Notes under the pieces: generated by a model | What the model was told of the DNA's origin: nothing | Seen by the model: only the letters and a program-made list of their open reading frames with translations | Databases searched by the model: none | DNA from: Hahella sp. | GTDB taxonomy: Bacteria; Pseudomonadota; Gammaproteobacteria; Pseudomonadales; Oleiphilaceae | Assembly: GCA_028280065.1 (NCBI GenBank) | Contig: JANQMN010000049.1 | Span: forward strand, 1-54,870 | Direction of reading: 5' to 3' | DNA: 54,870 nt | Program-made: the position numbers and the translations under genes | Shown here: positions 25,123-34,259 of the stretch, piece after piece | How positions within the stretch are numbered: the first letter of the stretch is position 1 | Layout of the letters: each line of letters starts with the position of its first letter

Positions 25123-25656
25123 TCAAGCGCTATCTTTCACCCACCCAAGTTTATCAAGGTACTTCAACATAAACGTATCCCGAGCGGTCCAAAACGGAGC
25201 GTCGCCTGAAGCCAAAACCTTCTGGTTTGCAACGATGGCTTTGGTCAATTCAATCCATACAGGCTGAAAGCCCAATTGCGCTTCATAGTCATCCAGGGAA
25301 AGGGGACCCAAAGAGCCAGTTAGGCTACCTTGGTAGTAGTAGGATCGCATACGGAAGAACTCAAACAGATTTCCCGGATTTGTGTGCGGGCGTTCTTCAA
25401 TAATTACTCCAAAGGATTTAGGTTCATTGGCCAAAGTTGCGCCACATTCCTCCTGGAGTTCTCTGGTCAATGCCTGTTGATGGTTTTCTCCTGCTTCGAT
25501 GCCTCCGCCAGGAAATTTGTAGTCGCCATTTCGAGTAGAGTGGACAAGCAGGATTTCAGTTCCATTTTGGATAATCGCTCTTACGGCTTCACGCTCAAAT
25601 ACCCTGGCATTGTGGGGAATTCGAATATCGCCTGGAAGCGTTGCAAGAGTTTTCAT
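25123..25656 (-). CDS. NUDIX hydrolase
   Basis: 177 aa from ATG 25656. Complete Nudix box at about residues 50-72 (GGGIEAGENHQQALTRELQE then ECGA; Gx5Ex7REx2EExG). NUDIX enzymes cleave nucleoside diphosphate-X compounds using Mg2+ held by the RELQEE glutamates. The preceding strand DYKFPGGG and upstream VRAIIQNGTEILLVHST are typical. The substrate cannot be predicted. An in-frame ATG at 25680 would add eight residues; neither has a strong ribosome site. It is convergent with the ABC operon. Confidence 0.9.
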   Translation of the reverse strand: MKTLATLPGDIRIPHNARVFEREAVRAIIQNGTEILLVHSTRNGDYKFPGGGIEAGENHQQALTRELQEECGATLANEPKSFGVIIEERPHTNPGNLFEFFRMRSYYYQGSLTGSLGPLSLDDYEAQLGFQPVWIELTKAIVANQKVLASGDAPFWTARDTFMLKYLDKLGWVKDSA

Positions 25657-25691
25657 TACCGGGAGTCTTCTAATAGTCAAACTTAGGTGGC

Positions 25692-26336
25692 TTACTTAGA
25701 CAGCATGTTCTCATGCCGTTCCTGCATGTCCAATAATTGATTATTCAGGTGGTCTATGTCCAGTTCCAGAAGTTGGATATTGCGTTTGTCAGTTGCGCGA
25801 CTTTTTTCCAAGGCCAGTAACTCGTCAATCAGGCTTTTTCGTTCGGCTTCCGGGGTCTCGTCGGCTGTGGCTTTCGCCTTTAAGTCGGCATGCTCTTTTT
25901 CAAGCTTTTCCACTGAGGTGCGGAGACCTGCCAGCTCATATTCCTTTTTGCTGATTACTTCGCTCAATTCATGTTCCTTAATCCCACGCCGATATCCGGC
26001 TAAAAACCGGCCTTCTAGATTTGCCGGGCACACATGCTGGTATTTGTTGCCGCGTCCACCTTCGGTATACCCCCGGCGTTGGGTACAGTAGTCGCCCAAA
26101 CCTTCGTCGCGGCCCTGGCGATAGAGGTCCAGGTCGGGAGCCACGCCATGCTTGGCGCACGCTTCCCGGTGCTCGCCCAGATAATTCAAGGATTTACCAC
26201 GGCTACCGTCCTCATAGCCGATGATGCGCCAATCAGCATTCAGGCATTCGTCTTTATCCAACGTTGCGCAGCCGTTAAGAGTAAATATGCCCGCCAGTAA
26301 TCCCAGCAGACAGGTGGCTAGTCGTTGTCCTCGCAT
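25692..26336 (-). CDS. DUF2799-type lipoprotein with coiled coil
   Basis: 214 aa. Lipobox LNGC (Cys23) after a hydrophobic stretch, so a lipoprotein. The middle has the DUF2799 pattern (CLNADWRIIGYEDGSRG, YLGEHREACAKHGV, YRQGRDEGLGDYC, FLAGYRRGI). The C-terminal 90 residues are a heptad-rich coiled coil (ELAGLRTSVEKLEKEHADL onwards). The biological role of the family is unknown; a periplasmic structural or envelope role is likely. AAAGGAA is somewhat far (about 12 bases) from the ATG. It lies 18 bp after mltD on the same strand, so the two may be cotranscribed. Confidence 0.85.
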   Translation of the reverse strand: MRGQRLATCLLGLLAGIFTLNGCATLDKDECLNADWRIIGYEDGSRGKSLNYLGEHREACAKHGVAPDLDLYRQGRDEGLGDYCTQRRGYTEGGRGNKYQHVCPANLEGRFLAGYRRGIKEHELSEVISKKEYELAGLRTSVEKLEKEHADLKAKATADETPEAERKSLIDELLALEKSRATDKRNIQLLELDIDHLNNQLLDMQERHENMLSK

Positions 26337-26354
26337 GGGATTGGATTCCTTTGC

Positions 26355-28388
26355 TTAGGTGGATGGAATAGGTGACTTTCGAGTAGTGTCCCGGGTTTGG
26401 ACTAAAGGCACTTGAATCTTCTGCCTGGGCTGCAATTGACTGAGGTCGACATCTGTATTCAGCCGGGATAAAAGCCAAAGTGGCACGTCAAAAACCTGTT
26501 GGCTGAGGCGCCAGATACTGTCGCCGGGTTTGATTTGGTAAGAAGAGATTCTGGTGATCTCATACTCGTCAAAAAACGCCTCTTCATGGGTACGGTGGAA
26601 TCTGTAGCGCTGTTGTGCAAATGCATGCCAATCGGCATTTTCAGCGGGAATCAGAATCGGCTGATGCAGCAGCAAGACCGAACTGGCAGACAGATTGTTC
26701 GCTTGGATCAAGGTCGCCTCCGATACGCCCAGCCATTGTGCGTATAGGCCGATGGTTTCCTGATAGGCAACCCGGATACGGCCCGCCTTTCGGCCAGCAT
26801 TTACCTCGATAGGTTCCACCCGAAAATGTCCAAGTAAATCAACGGGATTTTCTTCTAAAACCGGTTCCAATGCAGCGAGTGCTGCGCTGGCCGCATTAGT
26901 ATTGTCAGGCTGATTTTCGGGTTTGCTTGTTTGTGCAGGAGCCATCATGGCCAGTTCCGTCACCGGAGCACTAGATGCTGCTTTCCGGTCAAGCTTTTCG
27001 CCGGTGGTCGGCTTTTGGGCTTCGGTGTTGGCAGAAGCAGGTTTTTTCGACAATTTTTCCGGCGCTTTGGCGAGTTGGCCGGCTTTGCCCGGAATCCGCA
27101 GTTTTTGTCTCGGGTAAATTGTGGCCTTGCGATTGAGATTGTTGGCTACAATCAAATCCCTGACTTTAACGCCGTGCAGTTTGGCGATACCGCTAACGGT
27201 TTCGCCTTTGCGGACCCGATGATATTGGCTTGGTTTCTGGCGGTTATAAAACTCATTCAAGGCAATGCGTTGGCTAATCGATTGATACTCGATAGCTCCC
27301 GGAAGCCGCAAGGAGTAACCCTTGGGGATGTATTTTTGACCCGATAGAACCGGTTTTTTGAGGGCGGGATTCAGCCGGCGGATTTCCTTGGTGGTTAAAC
27401 CGAGTTTGCTTTCAAGTGTTTCAATGGGTAAATAGCCCGGCAGCTCAAACAGGGTGAATTGCGTGGGACGATGCAGTTCCAGACTGCCAAAATATTGCTG
27501 GTATTTGGAAGCCACTTCGTAGGCGGCGATAAACTCCGGGTAAAAGTTTCTCGATGCAAACTTGAAACTGCGGCTCTGATACAAGGAAAAAACCGAAGGA
27601 TAATCGCCGTGCCGCGCCTTCGCTCGCTTCATGCCCGCCAGGCCGTGATTATAGGCGGTAATGGCTAATGGCCAGTCATTGAGTTCCGTATAGTTCTTCT
27701 TCAGCAGCTTGGCGGCGGCATGAGTGGCCAGGATCGGATCTCTCCGTTCATCAAGGGTGTAGTCGATTTCCATGAACTGCTTGCCGGTGCCGCGGGTAAA
27801 CTGCCACATGCCGGCAGCGCCATACTTGCTGTAGGCATTGATATTAAACGAAGATTCCACATGCGGCAGGTAGGCGAGAGCTTCCGGCACGCCATAACTC
27901 TGCATGATGTCCTTTATCTCTTCCATGTATTTGCCCGAGCGAACGATGCCGGCCTCGAAACGGTCCTTAATGCCCCGTTGCATACGAATGTCATTCATCG
28001 CTTCCAGATAGTCTTTCGGTTTGGCGTTGGCGGCGAACAATGTTGCGATATGGCGTACTTTGGGCGAGTCCGGGGAGTGGCCATTGGCCAACTGCCGAAG
28101 AATATCCTTGATTTCATCGGTGGCCCTTTTTAAGCGGGATTTGTTGGTCTTCTTGGCGTTTGGCTTATATCTGTCCACCAACTTAATGATGGTGTAGACC
28201 CGGGTTAAGTCATACCTATCATGTATAATGCCTTCTTGGCTGTCATACTGGCCAAACACCTGTTTCCAGAACTCAATATTTGCGGCATAAATCGGATGCA
28301 CAGGGAAGAGCTTTGGATCGAGCTGAGCGAAACACCTTGAAGCGATAAAAAAACACAACAGGATCGAAAAAAATCCAATTTTTTTCAT
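26355..28388 (-). CDS. mltD: Membrane-bound lytic murein transglycosylase D with LysM modules
   Basis: 677 aa. N-terminal signal sequence (MKKIGFFSILLCFFIASRCFA), SLT catalytic domain at about 145-290 with catalytic Glu178 in PHVESSFN and the YSKYGAAGMWQF motif, then LysM repeats (YHRVRKGETVSGIAKLHGV, near 400; YQIKPGDSIWRLSQQV near 620, and a weaker unit between). It cleaves the MurNAc-GlcNAc bond to give anhydro ends. No lipobox Cys is apparent at the signal end (Cys19 lies inside RCFA). A linker rich in Ala/Pro/Lys (about 450-520) separates the LysM units. The start at 28388 has AGG upstream. Confidence 0.93.
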   Translation of the reverse strand: MKKIGFFSILLCFFIASRCFAQLDPKLFPVHPIYAANIEFWKQVFGQYDSQEGIIHDRYDLTRVYTIIKLVDRYKPNAKKTNKSRLKRATDEIKDILRQLANGHSPDSPKVRHIATLFAANAKPKDYLEAMNDIRMQRGIKDRFEAGIVRSGKYMEEIKDIMQSYGVPEALAYLPHVESSFNINAYSKYGAAGMWQFTRGTGKQFMEIDYTLDERRDPILATHAAAKLLKKNYTELNDWPLAITAYNHGLAGMKRAKARHGDYPSVFSLYQSRSFKFASRNFYPEFIAAYEVASKYQQYFGSLELHRPTQFTLFELPGYLPIETLESKLGLTTKEIRRLNPALKKPVLSGQKYIPKGYSLRLPGAIEYQSISQRIALNEFYNRQKPSQYHRVRKGETVSGIAKLHGVKVRDLIVANNLNRKATIYPRQKLRIPGKAGQLAKAPEKLSKKPASANTEAQKPTTGEKLDRKAASSAPVTELAMMAPAQTSKPENQPDNTNAASAALAALEPVLEENPVDLLGHFRVEPIEVNAGRKAGRIRVAYQETIGLYAQWLGVSEATLIQANNLSASSVLLLHQPILIPAENADWHAFAQQRYRFHRTHEEAFFDEYEITRISSYQIKPGDSIWRLSQQVFDVPLWLLSRLNTDVDLSQLQPRQKIQVPLVQTRDTTRKSPIPST

Positions 28389-28592
28389 GCACAACCTACT
28401 TTTCACATCGCCGTGAAGAAAACCAACAGGAAAAACGGACCATCATCTGCCTCTTGAAAGTATAGGTTCATCTAACCGCGTTGCCTATAGCTGAATTGAA
28501 TTTGATACTGCCCGAGCCACGTTTGAAAAAGTCTTTGCTAAACTGTTACGACCAATACGGAATCCTGTTCACTTTCTCACTTTTTAACAATC

Positions 28593-29324
28593 GTGAAAAC
28601 TCCTATGCCGATTTCACATTCCTTCGCTTTAATGCTGCTGTTTGCGTTTTCGTTGGCCGCTCGTGCTGAAACTGTATCACTCGGCGTACCCAAGGAAATA
28701 TTTAAAAAACCGTTACCTCTGACGCTTCAGCTTTGTTTGGAAGCCGCCGAATTGGCTTTTCATAAGATGGACCGGGAGTTTCGGGTTGTTCCCGTGCCTT
28801 TGAAGGAGACTAAAAACCGCTTTAAAAGCGGCAAACTGCACGGGGAATTATGTCGTACCGAGGCATTTGGCCGTTTGGTTCCTGTTTTGGACAAGGTGCC
28901 CACGCCAGTTGGCGTGATCGACGAGGCTGTTTTTATTTTGGCTGAAGAGCAAGAGATCAGCCGTGAAAACTGGAAGATGGCCAGAGTGGGGATTCTACAG
29001 GGAGTTCTGGATACGTTGATCCTGGCGCAAGAAGTAGAAACCGCTATGCAGTTCAAATCGCCGGCCGGGATGACCAAGGCATTGCGCGATGATACGGTCG
29101 ATGCCCTGCTGATTTCCAGGGTAGACTATCTGAGATTTCTGGAAGACCATCGGTTAATGGACAACGTCAAGATTCTCGATCCATCCGTGGAGCGCAAGAA
29201 CCTTTATATGTTCGTTCACCAAAAGTATCCCGAGCTGCATGAACAACTGGCAGCGGCGGTCAAAGTGCTGGAGAACACCGGGATGATTACCGAACTGCGA
29301 TTACGTATCGCGACCGGCGGGTAG
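28593..29324 (+). CDS. Periplasmic solute-binding-like protein
   Basis: 243 aa. Signal peptide (KTPMPISHSFALMLLFAFSLAARA), then a bilobal substrate-binding fold of the amino-acid-binding (SBP_bac_3-like) type: VSLGVPKE, HGELCRTEAFG, ARVGILQGV, VDALLISRVDYLRFL. No transport genes adjoin, so it may be an orphan sensor or a divergent ligand-binding protein. GTG 28593 gives a Lys in the n-region; ATG 28605 is equally possible, and neither has a clear ribosome site. It is divergent from mltD. Confidence 0.75.
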   Translation: MKTPMPISHSFALMLLFAFSLAARAETVSLGVPKEIFKKPLPLTLQLCLEAAELAFHKMDREFRVVPVPLKETKNRFKSGKLHGELCRTEAFGRLVPVLDKVPTPVGVIDEAVFILAEEQEISRENWKMARVGILQGVLDTLILAQEVETAMQFKSPAGMTKALRDDTVDALLISRVDYLRFLEDHRLMDNVKILDPSVERKNLYMFVHQKYPELHEQLAAAVKVLENTGMITELRLRIATGG

Positions 29325-29373
29325 TTGCCGGACCGGTAGCCCGGTCACAAAAGACTTTCCCGCCCGGACTAGA

Positions 29374-31056
29374 TCAGCTTGCCTGCTGCTGAGCAAGCTT
29401 TGCCGCCGCTTCCATATAGCTCCCGACGCAGGTCAGCAAGGCTTGTAAAGTTGCGGAAGTGGTGTCTTCTTCCGTGGCGACCGCACTGGTTTCCTGGTTG
29501 TTGATCAATACCCGAATACAGGCCAGGGCGTTGGCGTCCGTGCCTTCACTCAGAGCAAATTCGTCGTAAGCCTCAACTTGCAATGTGATACCTAACCTTG
29601 ACTCCAGGGCGGCTGCCAGGGCTTCCACCGCACCATGGGCTTGGCCTTGCACGACTTGATTGACAATGCCGTCGCCGAACTCCACCCGCGCTTGCACATC
29701 CGATTCAGACCGGTGTAAGTCGTAAGACCTAAGCTGCCATCCCAAGGGTATGCGGGCGTAGGTATTGTTAAACAACTTGTGAATTGTAAAGGAATCAATT
29801 TCACCGCCGGTCGCTTCCGCCTGTTGCTGCACGACCTGGGCAAATTCAACCTGCAGCCAACGGGGCAGGCTGATGTTGTAATCCCGTTCCAGTATATGGG
29901 TGACGCCGCCCTTGCCGGACTGACTGTTGATCCTGACGACTTCTTCGTAGCGGCGGCCAAGATCCGCGGGATCGATGGGCAAGTAAGCGACATCCCAAAT
30001 ATCGTCCGGCTGGCGGGCCTGTAAACATTTTCTGATGGCATCCTGGTGACTGCCGGAAAATGCCGTGAAGACAAGTTCGCCGGCGTATGGATGGCGCGGA
30101 TGTACCTGGATCTCGGTACAGCTTTCCACCGTGGAAATGATTCTATGCATGTCGGATAAGTCCAGCTCCGGATCAACGCCTTGGGAATACAGGTTCATGG
30201 CCATGGTGACCAAATCCATATTGCCGGTGCGTTCGCCATTGCCGAGCAGTGTGCCCTCTATCCGGTCGGCACCGGCCATAACTCCCAGTTCCGCGGCGGC
30301 CACGGCGCAGCCCCGGTCATTGTGGGTATGCAGACTGATTTGAAAATGTTCCCGATATTGCACGCGGTCCGATACCCATTCGACCTGGTCGGCAAACACA
30401 TTGGGCGTGGCCATTTCAACGGTCGCCGGTAAATTGATGATTACCTTTTGGCCTTGATCCGGACGCCAAACCTGATTTACTGCATCGATAACCTCGACGG
30501 CGAATTCCAATTCGGTTCCGGTAAAGCTTTCCGGGGAATACTGAAAGGTCCAATCGACCTCGGGGTAGCGTGCGGCATGCTGTTTAACCACTTCGGCACC
30601 CTCGACGGCGATGGCCTTGATTCCCGCCTGGTCAAGCCGAAATACCTGTTTCCTTTGGACGGTGGATGTCGAGTTGTAAACGTGTACGATAGCCCGTTTA
30701 CAACCTTTTAGTGCATCATAAGTGCGGGCGATCAGTTCCGGGCGTGCTTGAGTCAGTACCTGGATGGTGACATCGTCCGGTATCCGTTCTTCCACGATAA
30801 GTTTGCGGCAAAAATCGAAATCCGGTTGGCTGGCCGCGGGAAAACCAATTTCAATTTGTTTGAAACCGCAGTCCACCAGAAGATCGAACAAACGTTGTTT
30901 TTGAACCACGTTCATCGGCTTGACCAGTGCCTGATTGCCATCCCGCAGATCAACGGCGCACCAGGTAGGCGCTTGTCGAATAACCCTTCCCGGCCAGCGG
31001 CGGTCAGTCTTGTTTATCGGCGTGAAAGGACGATACTTTTGGTAGTGATAACTCAT
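29374..31056 (-). CDS. leuA: 2-isopropylmalate synthase, actinobacterial/yeast class
   Basis: 560 aa. First committed step of leucine synthesis, condensing acetyl-CoA with 2-oxoisovalerate. It matches the larger class known from Mycobacterium and yeast (KYRPFTPINKTDRRWP, APTWCAVDLRDGNQAL, YSPESFTGTELEFA, HTHNDRGCAVAAAELG, AFSGSHQDAI, VNSQSGKGGV) and not the about 520-residue E. coli class. A C-terminal regulatory domain (about 440-560) should bind leucine. ATG 31056 has GGAAAG upstream; the frame stays open 27 codons further, but the family begins near this Met. It is divergent from an Lrp/AsnC gene across about 200 bp that may hold the control region. Confidence 0.95.
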   Translation of the reverse strand: MSYHYQKYRPFTPINKTDRRWPGRVIRQAPTWCAVDLRDGNQALVKPMNVVQKQRLFDLLVDCGFKQIEIGFPAASQPDFDFCRKLIVEERIPDDVTIQVLTQARPELIARTYDALKGCKRAIVHVYNSTSTVQRKQVFRLDQAGIKAIAVEGAEVVKQHAARYPEVDWTFQYSPESFTGTELEFAVEVIDAVNQVWRPDQGQKVIINLPATVEMATPNVFADQVEWVSDRVQYREHFQISLHTHNDRGCAVAAAELGVMAGADRIEGTLLGNGERTGNMDLVTMAMNLYSQGVDPELDLSDMHRIISTVESCTEIQVHPRHPYAGELVFTAFSGSHQDAIRKCLQARQPDDIWDVAYLPIDPADLGRRYEEVVRINSQSGKGGVTHILERDYNISLPRWLQVEFAQVVQQQAEATGGEIDSFTIHKLFNNTYARIPLGWQLRSYDLHRSESDVQARVEFGDGIVNQVVQGQAHGAVEALAAALESRLGITLQVEAYDEFALSEGTDANALACIRVLINNQETSAVATEEDTTSATLQALLTCVGSYMEAAAKLAQQQAS

Positions 31057-31258
31057 GCTGCTTTCCAAATCGCGATAGGCGTTGTAGTCAAGTTTTGTGG
31101 TATTGTTAAGGAGGATTATAGCGGTATTGCTGCGCAATTGTTTGTCTAAATGCTGAAATATAGAGATAAATAAGCAATGTTATGCTAATTTAGTTATTGT
31201 ATTTGCTATATTATTGCGTTGAGTTATTGGCTGTCGCTATTCGGATCAGTGCCGGGAC

Positions 31259-31744
31259 ATGAAAGAAAAATTGGTTAAGCTGGATAAAACAGATCGCCAA
31301 ATACTTGAATATTTACAACGGGATGCGGCGTTGAGCAATCAGGAGCTTGCGGAATTGGTCGGCTTGTCTCCTTCACCTTGTTTAAGGCGGGTGAAAGCAT
31401 TGGAAGAAGCCGGCGTGATTGTGCGGCGGGTTACGCTGCTTGACCAGAAGCGTTTGGGATTATCCTTGACCGTGATAATTCAAATCGGCATGGATCGTCA
31501 TACGCCCGACCGGTTTGAAACTTTTCAGGCGCAGATCGAGGCATTGCCGGAAGTTCAAAAGTGCTTTTTGATTACCGGTCAGGAAGCCGACTATATTCTT
31601 GAAGTCGTGATCCCGGATATGGATGCCTATCAGGAATTTCTGTTGAATAAAATCACCCGCATTCCCGGTGTCAGCGGTGTGCATTCGAGCTTCGTACTGC
31701 GTAAAGTCGTCGACCACACTGTACTGCCGCTTAATTATTTGTAA
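31259..31744 (+). CDS. Lrp/AsnC-family regulator
   Basis: 161 aa. N-terminal winged HTH ([47 protein letters not shown]) and C-terminal RAM ligand domain ([30 protein letters not shown]). Lrp-type proteins sense amino acids, often leucine or branched chains. Its position divergent from leuA makes leucine-responsive control of leuA a reasonable guess. ATG 31259. Confidence 0.92.
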   Translation: MKEKLVKLDKTDRQILEYLQRDAALSNQELAELVGLSPSPCLRRVKALEEAGVIVRRVTLLDQKRLGLSLTVIIQIGMDRHTPDRFETFQAQIEALPEVQKCFLITGQEADYILEVVIPDMDAYQEFLLNKITRIPGVSGVHSSFVLRKVVDHTVLPLNYL

Positions 31745-31826
31745 CTATCCGTGCGCAATTTTGCTTAGGCACACTTGCCAAACGACAACAGAGCTTAGCA
31801 AGTTGATATCTAAAAGGGGTAAATCT

Positions 31827-32267
31827 ATGGAGTACCTACATACCATGGTGCGCGTGTCTGATCTGGACGCATCGTTAGACTTTTACTGCAATAAACTCGG
31901 GCTGGAAGAAGTTTCCCGTTATGACAGTGAGCAGGGACGTTTTACTCTCGTGTTTCTGGCCGCGCCTGGAGATCAGCCCGGCGCCGGTGAGAAAAAAACG
32001 CCGACGGTTGAACTGACCTATAATTGGGACCCGGAAGAATATACAGGCGGCAGGAATTTTGGCCACTTGGCGTATCGCGTCGAGAATATATACACGCTTT
32101 GCCGGAAGTTGATGGATGAAGGCGTGGTAATCAACCGTCCGCCACGGGACGGGCATATGGCTTTTATTCGCTCGCCGGACGGCATTTCCATCGAACTACT
32201 ACAAAAAGGCGAGAGCTTGCCTAAACAAGAGCCATGGGCATCCATGCCGAACACCGGAACCTGGTAA
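31827..32267 (+). CDS. gloA: Lactoylglutathione lyase (glyoxalase I)
   Basis: 146 aa. Single VOC domain pair with metal ligands in the family positions: [19 protein letters not shown] (His5), [10 protein letters not shown] (Glu), [11 protein letters not shown] (His) and [10 protein letters not shown] (Glu). It converts the hemithioacetal of methylglyoxal and glutathione to S-lactoylglutathione. GSH-dependent enzymes of this length are common in Gammaproteobacteria. AAAAGGGG precedes ATG 31827. It follows the Lrp gene by about 80 bp. Confidence 0.93.
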   Translation: MEYLHTMVRVSDLDASLDFYCNKLGLEEVSRYDSEQGRFTLVFLAAPGDQPGAGEKKTPTVELTYNWDPEEYTGGRNFGHLAYRVENIYTLCRKLMDEGVVINRPPRDGHMAFIRSPDGISIELLQKGESLPKQEPWASMPNTGTW

Positions 32268-32311
32268 CCGTGGATTGTTAAACCGTCTTCGGGTGGGCGG
32301 AACGCAACTCC

Positions 32312-32581
32312 TTAGTTCGGGGTTACTTCCTTAATAGTGGCCTCGCTTTCCTTTTCGTCTACCTCAAGGACAATGGTGCCACCTGCATGTTCACCGGTGG
32401 CCACCCGAATATTTTTCACCATGGCGTACCAGGCAATAGGGCCATCGGACTTGTGTTCAAACTCCAGAATTTCATCTTCCTCGGCAGAGGTGTAGCCATG
32501 TTGATGGTCGGTAAGGAACACTTCGACCTTAACCGGCAGACCTGAGCTCTTCGCAACTGCTTTGAAAGCGATTTTTGGCAT
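32312..32581 (-). CDS. Small protein of unknown function
   Basis: 89 aa. A compact, strongly beta-patterned acidic protein (KIAFKAVAKS, PVKVEVFLTDH, GPIAWYAMVKNIRV, GGTIVLEVDEKESEATIKEV), without signal peptide or membrane segment. I do not recognise the family. ATG 32581 has AAAAGGAAAAA about 6-10 bases upstream, a good ribosome site, and codon use looks normal, so it is probably expressed. It is convergent with gloA. Confidence 0.7.
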   Translation of the reverse strand: MPKIAFKAVAKSSGLPVKVEVFLTDHQHGYTSAEEDEILEFEHKSDGPIAWYAMVKNIRVATGEHAGGTIVLEVDEKESEATIKEVTPN

Positions 32582-32850
32582 AACTTTTTTCCTTTTGAAA
32601 CTGGTTTCTACGAGCCTGCCCTAAATACACGGCAGCAAAATATTGTTAGGCAATTTGTTGACAATTAGATGAAATTGGTCGAATTTGAACGTTAAACTTG
32701 AAGTTTTACGCCAACTATAGATTAGTAATCCGTATTGCGAAGGATGTCCGTCCGCAATTTACATACTTATGCTGAAGTGATTTAGCGTCGTGTTAGACGG
32801 GGCTGCAATTTCGATCCGGATCGTTCAGCGATGCCTGTTGGGAATATTGA

Positions 32851-33189
32851 ATGGAAATCGAAGAAACAAAAGCAAAATTGCTTAAGTTGCTTGCAGAGCT
32901 GGAGCAGCGTGCCGCTTCTGTTGAACGCAATTTGACTGCCAAACGCTCAAGCGATTCCGCAGAACAAGCCCAGGAGCGGGAAAACGATGATGTGCTGGGC
33001 GCTATCCGTCAGGAAAGCACGGAGGAAATTCTGGAAATACGGCGAGCCCTCATCCGCATTGAAGAAGGAGAATATGGATATTGTGCAGCCTGTGGTAACG
33101 ATATCTCCCCCCAACGCCTAGAGGCGCTGCCTTACGCGACGCTTTGCGTGCAGTGTGCGGAAAAGCGAGATAAGAGGTTGCATCCATAG
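32851..33189 (+). CDS. DksA/TraR-family zinc-finger protein
   Basis: 112 aa. A coiled-coil N-terminal half (residues 1-70, acidic tip around ENDDVLG) and a C4 zinc finger with Cys78, Cys81, Cys99 and Cys102 (CAACG...CVQC). Shorter than DksA (151 aa), it resembles the DksA2/YbiI-type small members that bind the RNA polymerase secondary channel or simply share the zinc finger. GGGAA upstream of ATG 32851. The FadL-like frame opens at the base after its stop codon. Confidence 0.88.
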   Translation: MEIEETKAKLLKLLAELEQRAASVERNLTAKRSSDSAEQAQERENDDVLGAIRQESTEEILEIRRALIRIEEGEYGYCAACGNDISPQRLEALPYATLCVQCAEKRDKRLHP

Positions 33190-34134
33190 GTGCCGGCCAC
33201 CTCGACTGCATGGTGGACAATCTACGAACCGTGCACGCGGCCAGGGGCCACGCTTCCGGCACCCTTCATGCCGCTCGTTTTCGAACAGATTACTTCCCAT
33301 GAGCTAAATGCAGAAAGTACTGCGCCGGAGTATCGGTTTGGTATTGGCCATGCTTTTAACAAGCAGTTTTCCGTGTCAGCCGGGTTACGTTATGTTGACT
33401 TTGAACGGTTGGCGAATGGTGGCGCTACGCTGACAGATCTCGACGGCGACCTCGGTGGAATCAGTACAACAGCGCGCATTGGTTTTAAAGAGCAGGGCGA
33501 TGGTTTTGGCGGATTCATTGGATTTACCTATACGCCGGATGACAGCATTGTCGTCGGTCTTCGTTATGAAACAGAAGTTTCCATAGAAGTAGAACAAAAA
33601 GTCACCGAGTCCGGCATTGATATCAATCCGGCATTATCGGTTGTGACAGACGGTATCCTCGCCGCAAGCAATGTTGTGGATGGAACCAAGTTGGACTCTG
33701 ATCTTCCAGCCCTTCTGGGAACCGGAATCGGCTATCATCTGACGAAGAAGTTTCGTATGGATGTCAATTATATCCTGTACTTCGATAGTGAAAGCGAGCT
33801 TGGGTTGACCCGCTATTCCAGTATTGGCGACAGCTCCGAAATCGGACTGTCGGCCGAATACAGATTTTCGGACACATTCAAGCTTTCCGGCGGCTATCTT
33901 CGTACCCGCAAGGACTTGTCCACGCCTAACTTGTTGGCTGAACGTCCGGAGTTGAATGCGAACAGCCTAAGCCTCGGATTTTTATGGACGCCAATGAAAG
34001 ATATGGACCTGAGTTTGGGGTTTGCGAAGATCAATTATGATTCGGAGGACTATATCGATCCGAACACTGGGGCAAGGGTTGAGTTTGGCAAAGACAGCAT
34101 AGTGTTTGCCGCAGGTCTCTCTTATACCCACTAG
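33190..34134 (+). pseudogene. OmpP1/FadL-type outer-membrane protein, 5'-truncated
   Basis: An open frame of 314 codons, of which about residue 40 onward looks like the C-terminal two thirds of a FadL/OmpP1 barrel: repeated amphipathic strands such as FSVSAGLRYVDFERL, DSIVVGLRYETEVSI, KFRMDVNYILYF, KLSGGYLRT, and a terminal strand SIVFAAGLSYTH. There is no signal peptide, and the first about 30 residues (Trp/Pro/Thr-rich, GC-rich DNA 33190-33270) are unrelated, so the export signal and plug region are missing. Intact members are usually above 400 aa. It could not reach the outer membrane as it stands. The join just after the DksA-like stop suggests a deletion or insertion breakpoint. Confidence 0.7.
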
Positions 34135-34136
34135 TT

Positions 34137-34256
34137 TTAGCGAACCTCCATCAGTCCCTTTTCCTGCCCACAAAATTTGCAACTGGGAGGAAATTCGAAA
34201 CCACATTGTCTGCAACTGAGACCGGAATAATTGCAACCTGACCGCAAACAGAATTT
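34137..34256 (-). pseudogene. Double zinc-ribbon protein, C-terminal relic
   Basis: Reading the minus strand, 39 codons end in SCRQCGFEFPPSCKFCG followed by QEKGLMEVR and a TAA stop at 34137: paired CxxC motifs of a zinc ribbon. A TGA at 34257-34259 closes the frame upstream, and another frame continues open, so a frameshifted or truncated gene is likely. It ends only 2 bp from the truncated FadL gene stop. Confidence 0.45.
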
Positions 34257-34259
34257 TCA

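Noticed and set aside
28760-29077. Antisense open frame within the binding-protein gene
   Set aside because: Shadow of the plus-strand gene, with no homology or ribosome site.
31057-31137. 27-codon N-terminal extension of LeuA
   Set aside because: The family N-terminus and a good ribosome site both fit ATG 31056; the open extension is probably leader.
33189-33263. 8-bp inverted repeat GGTGCCGG/CCGGCACC suggesting an integron attC site
   Set aside because: No attC core motifs, no integrase, and no cassette organisation; more likely a GC-rich breakpoint.
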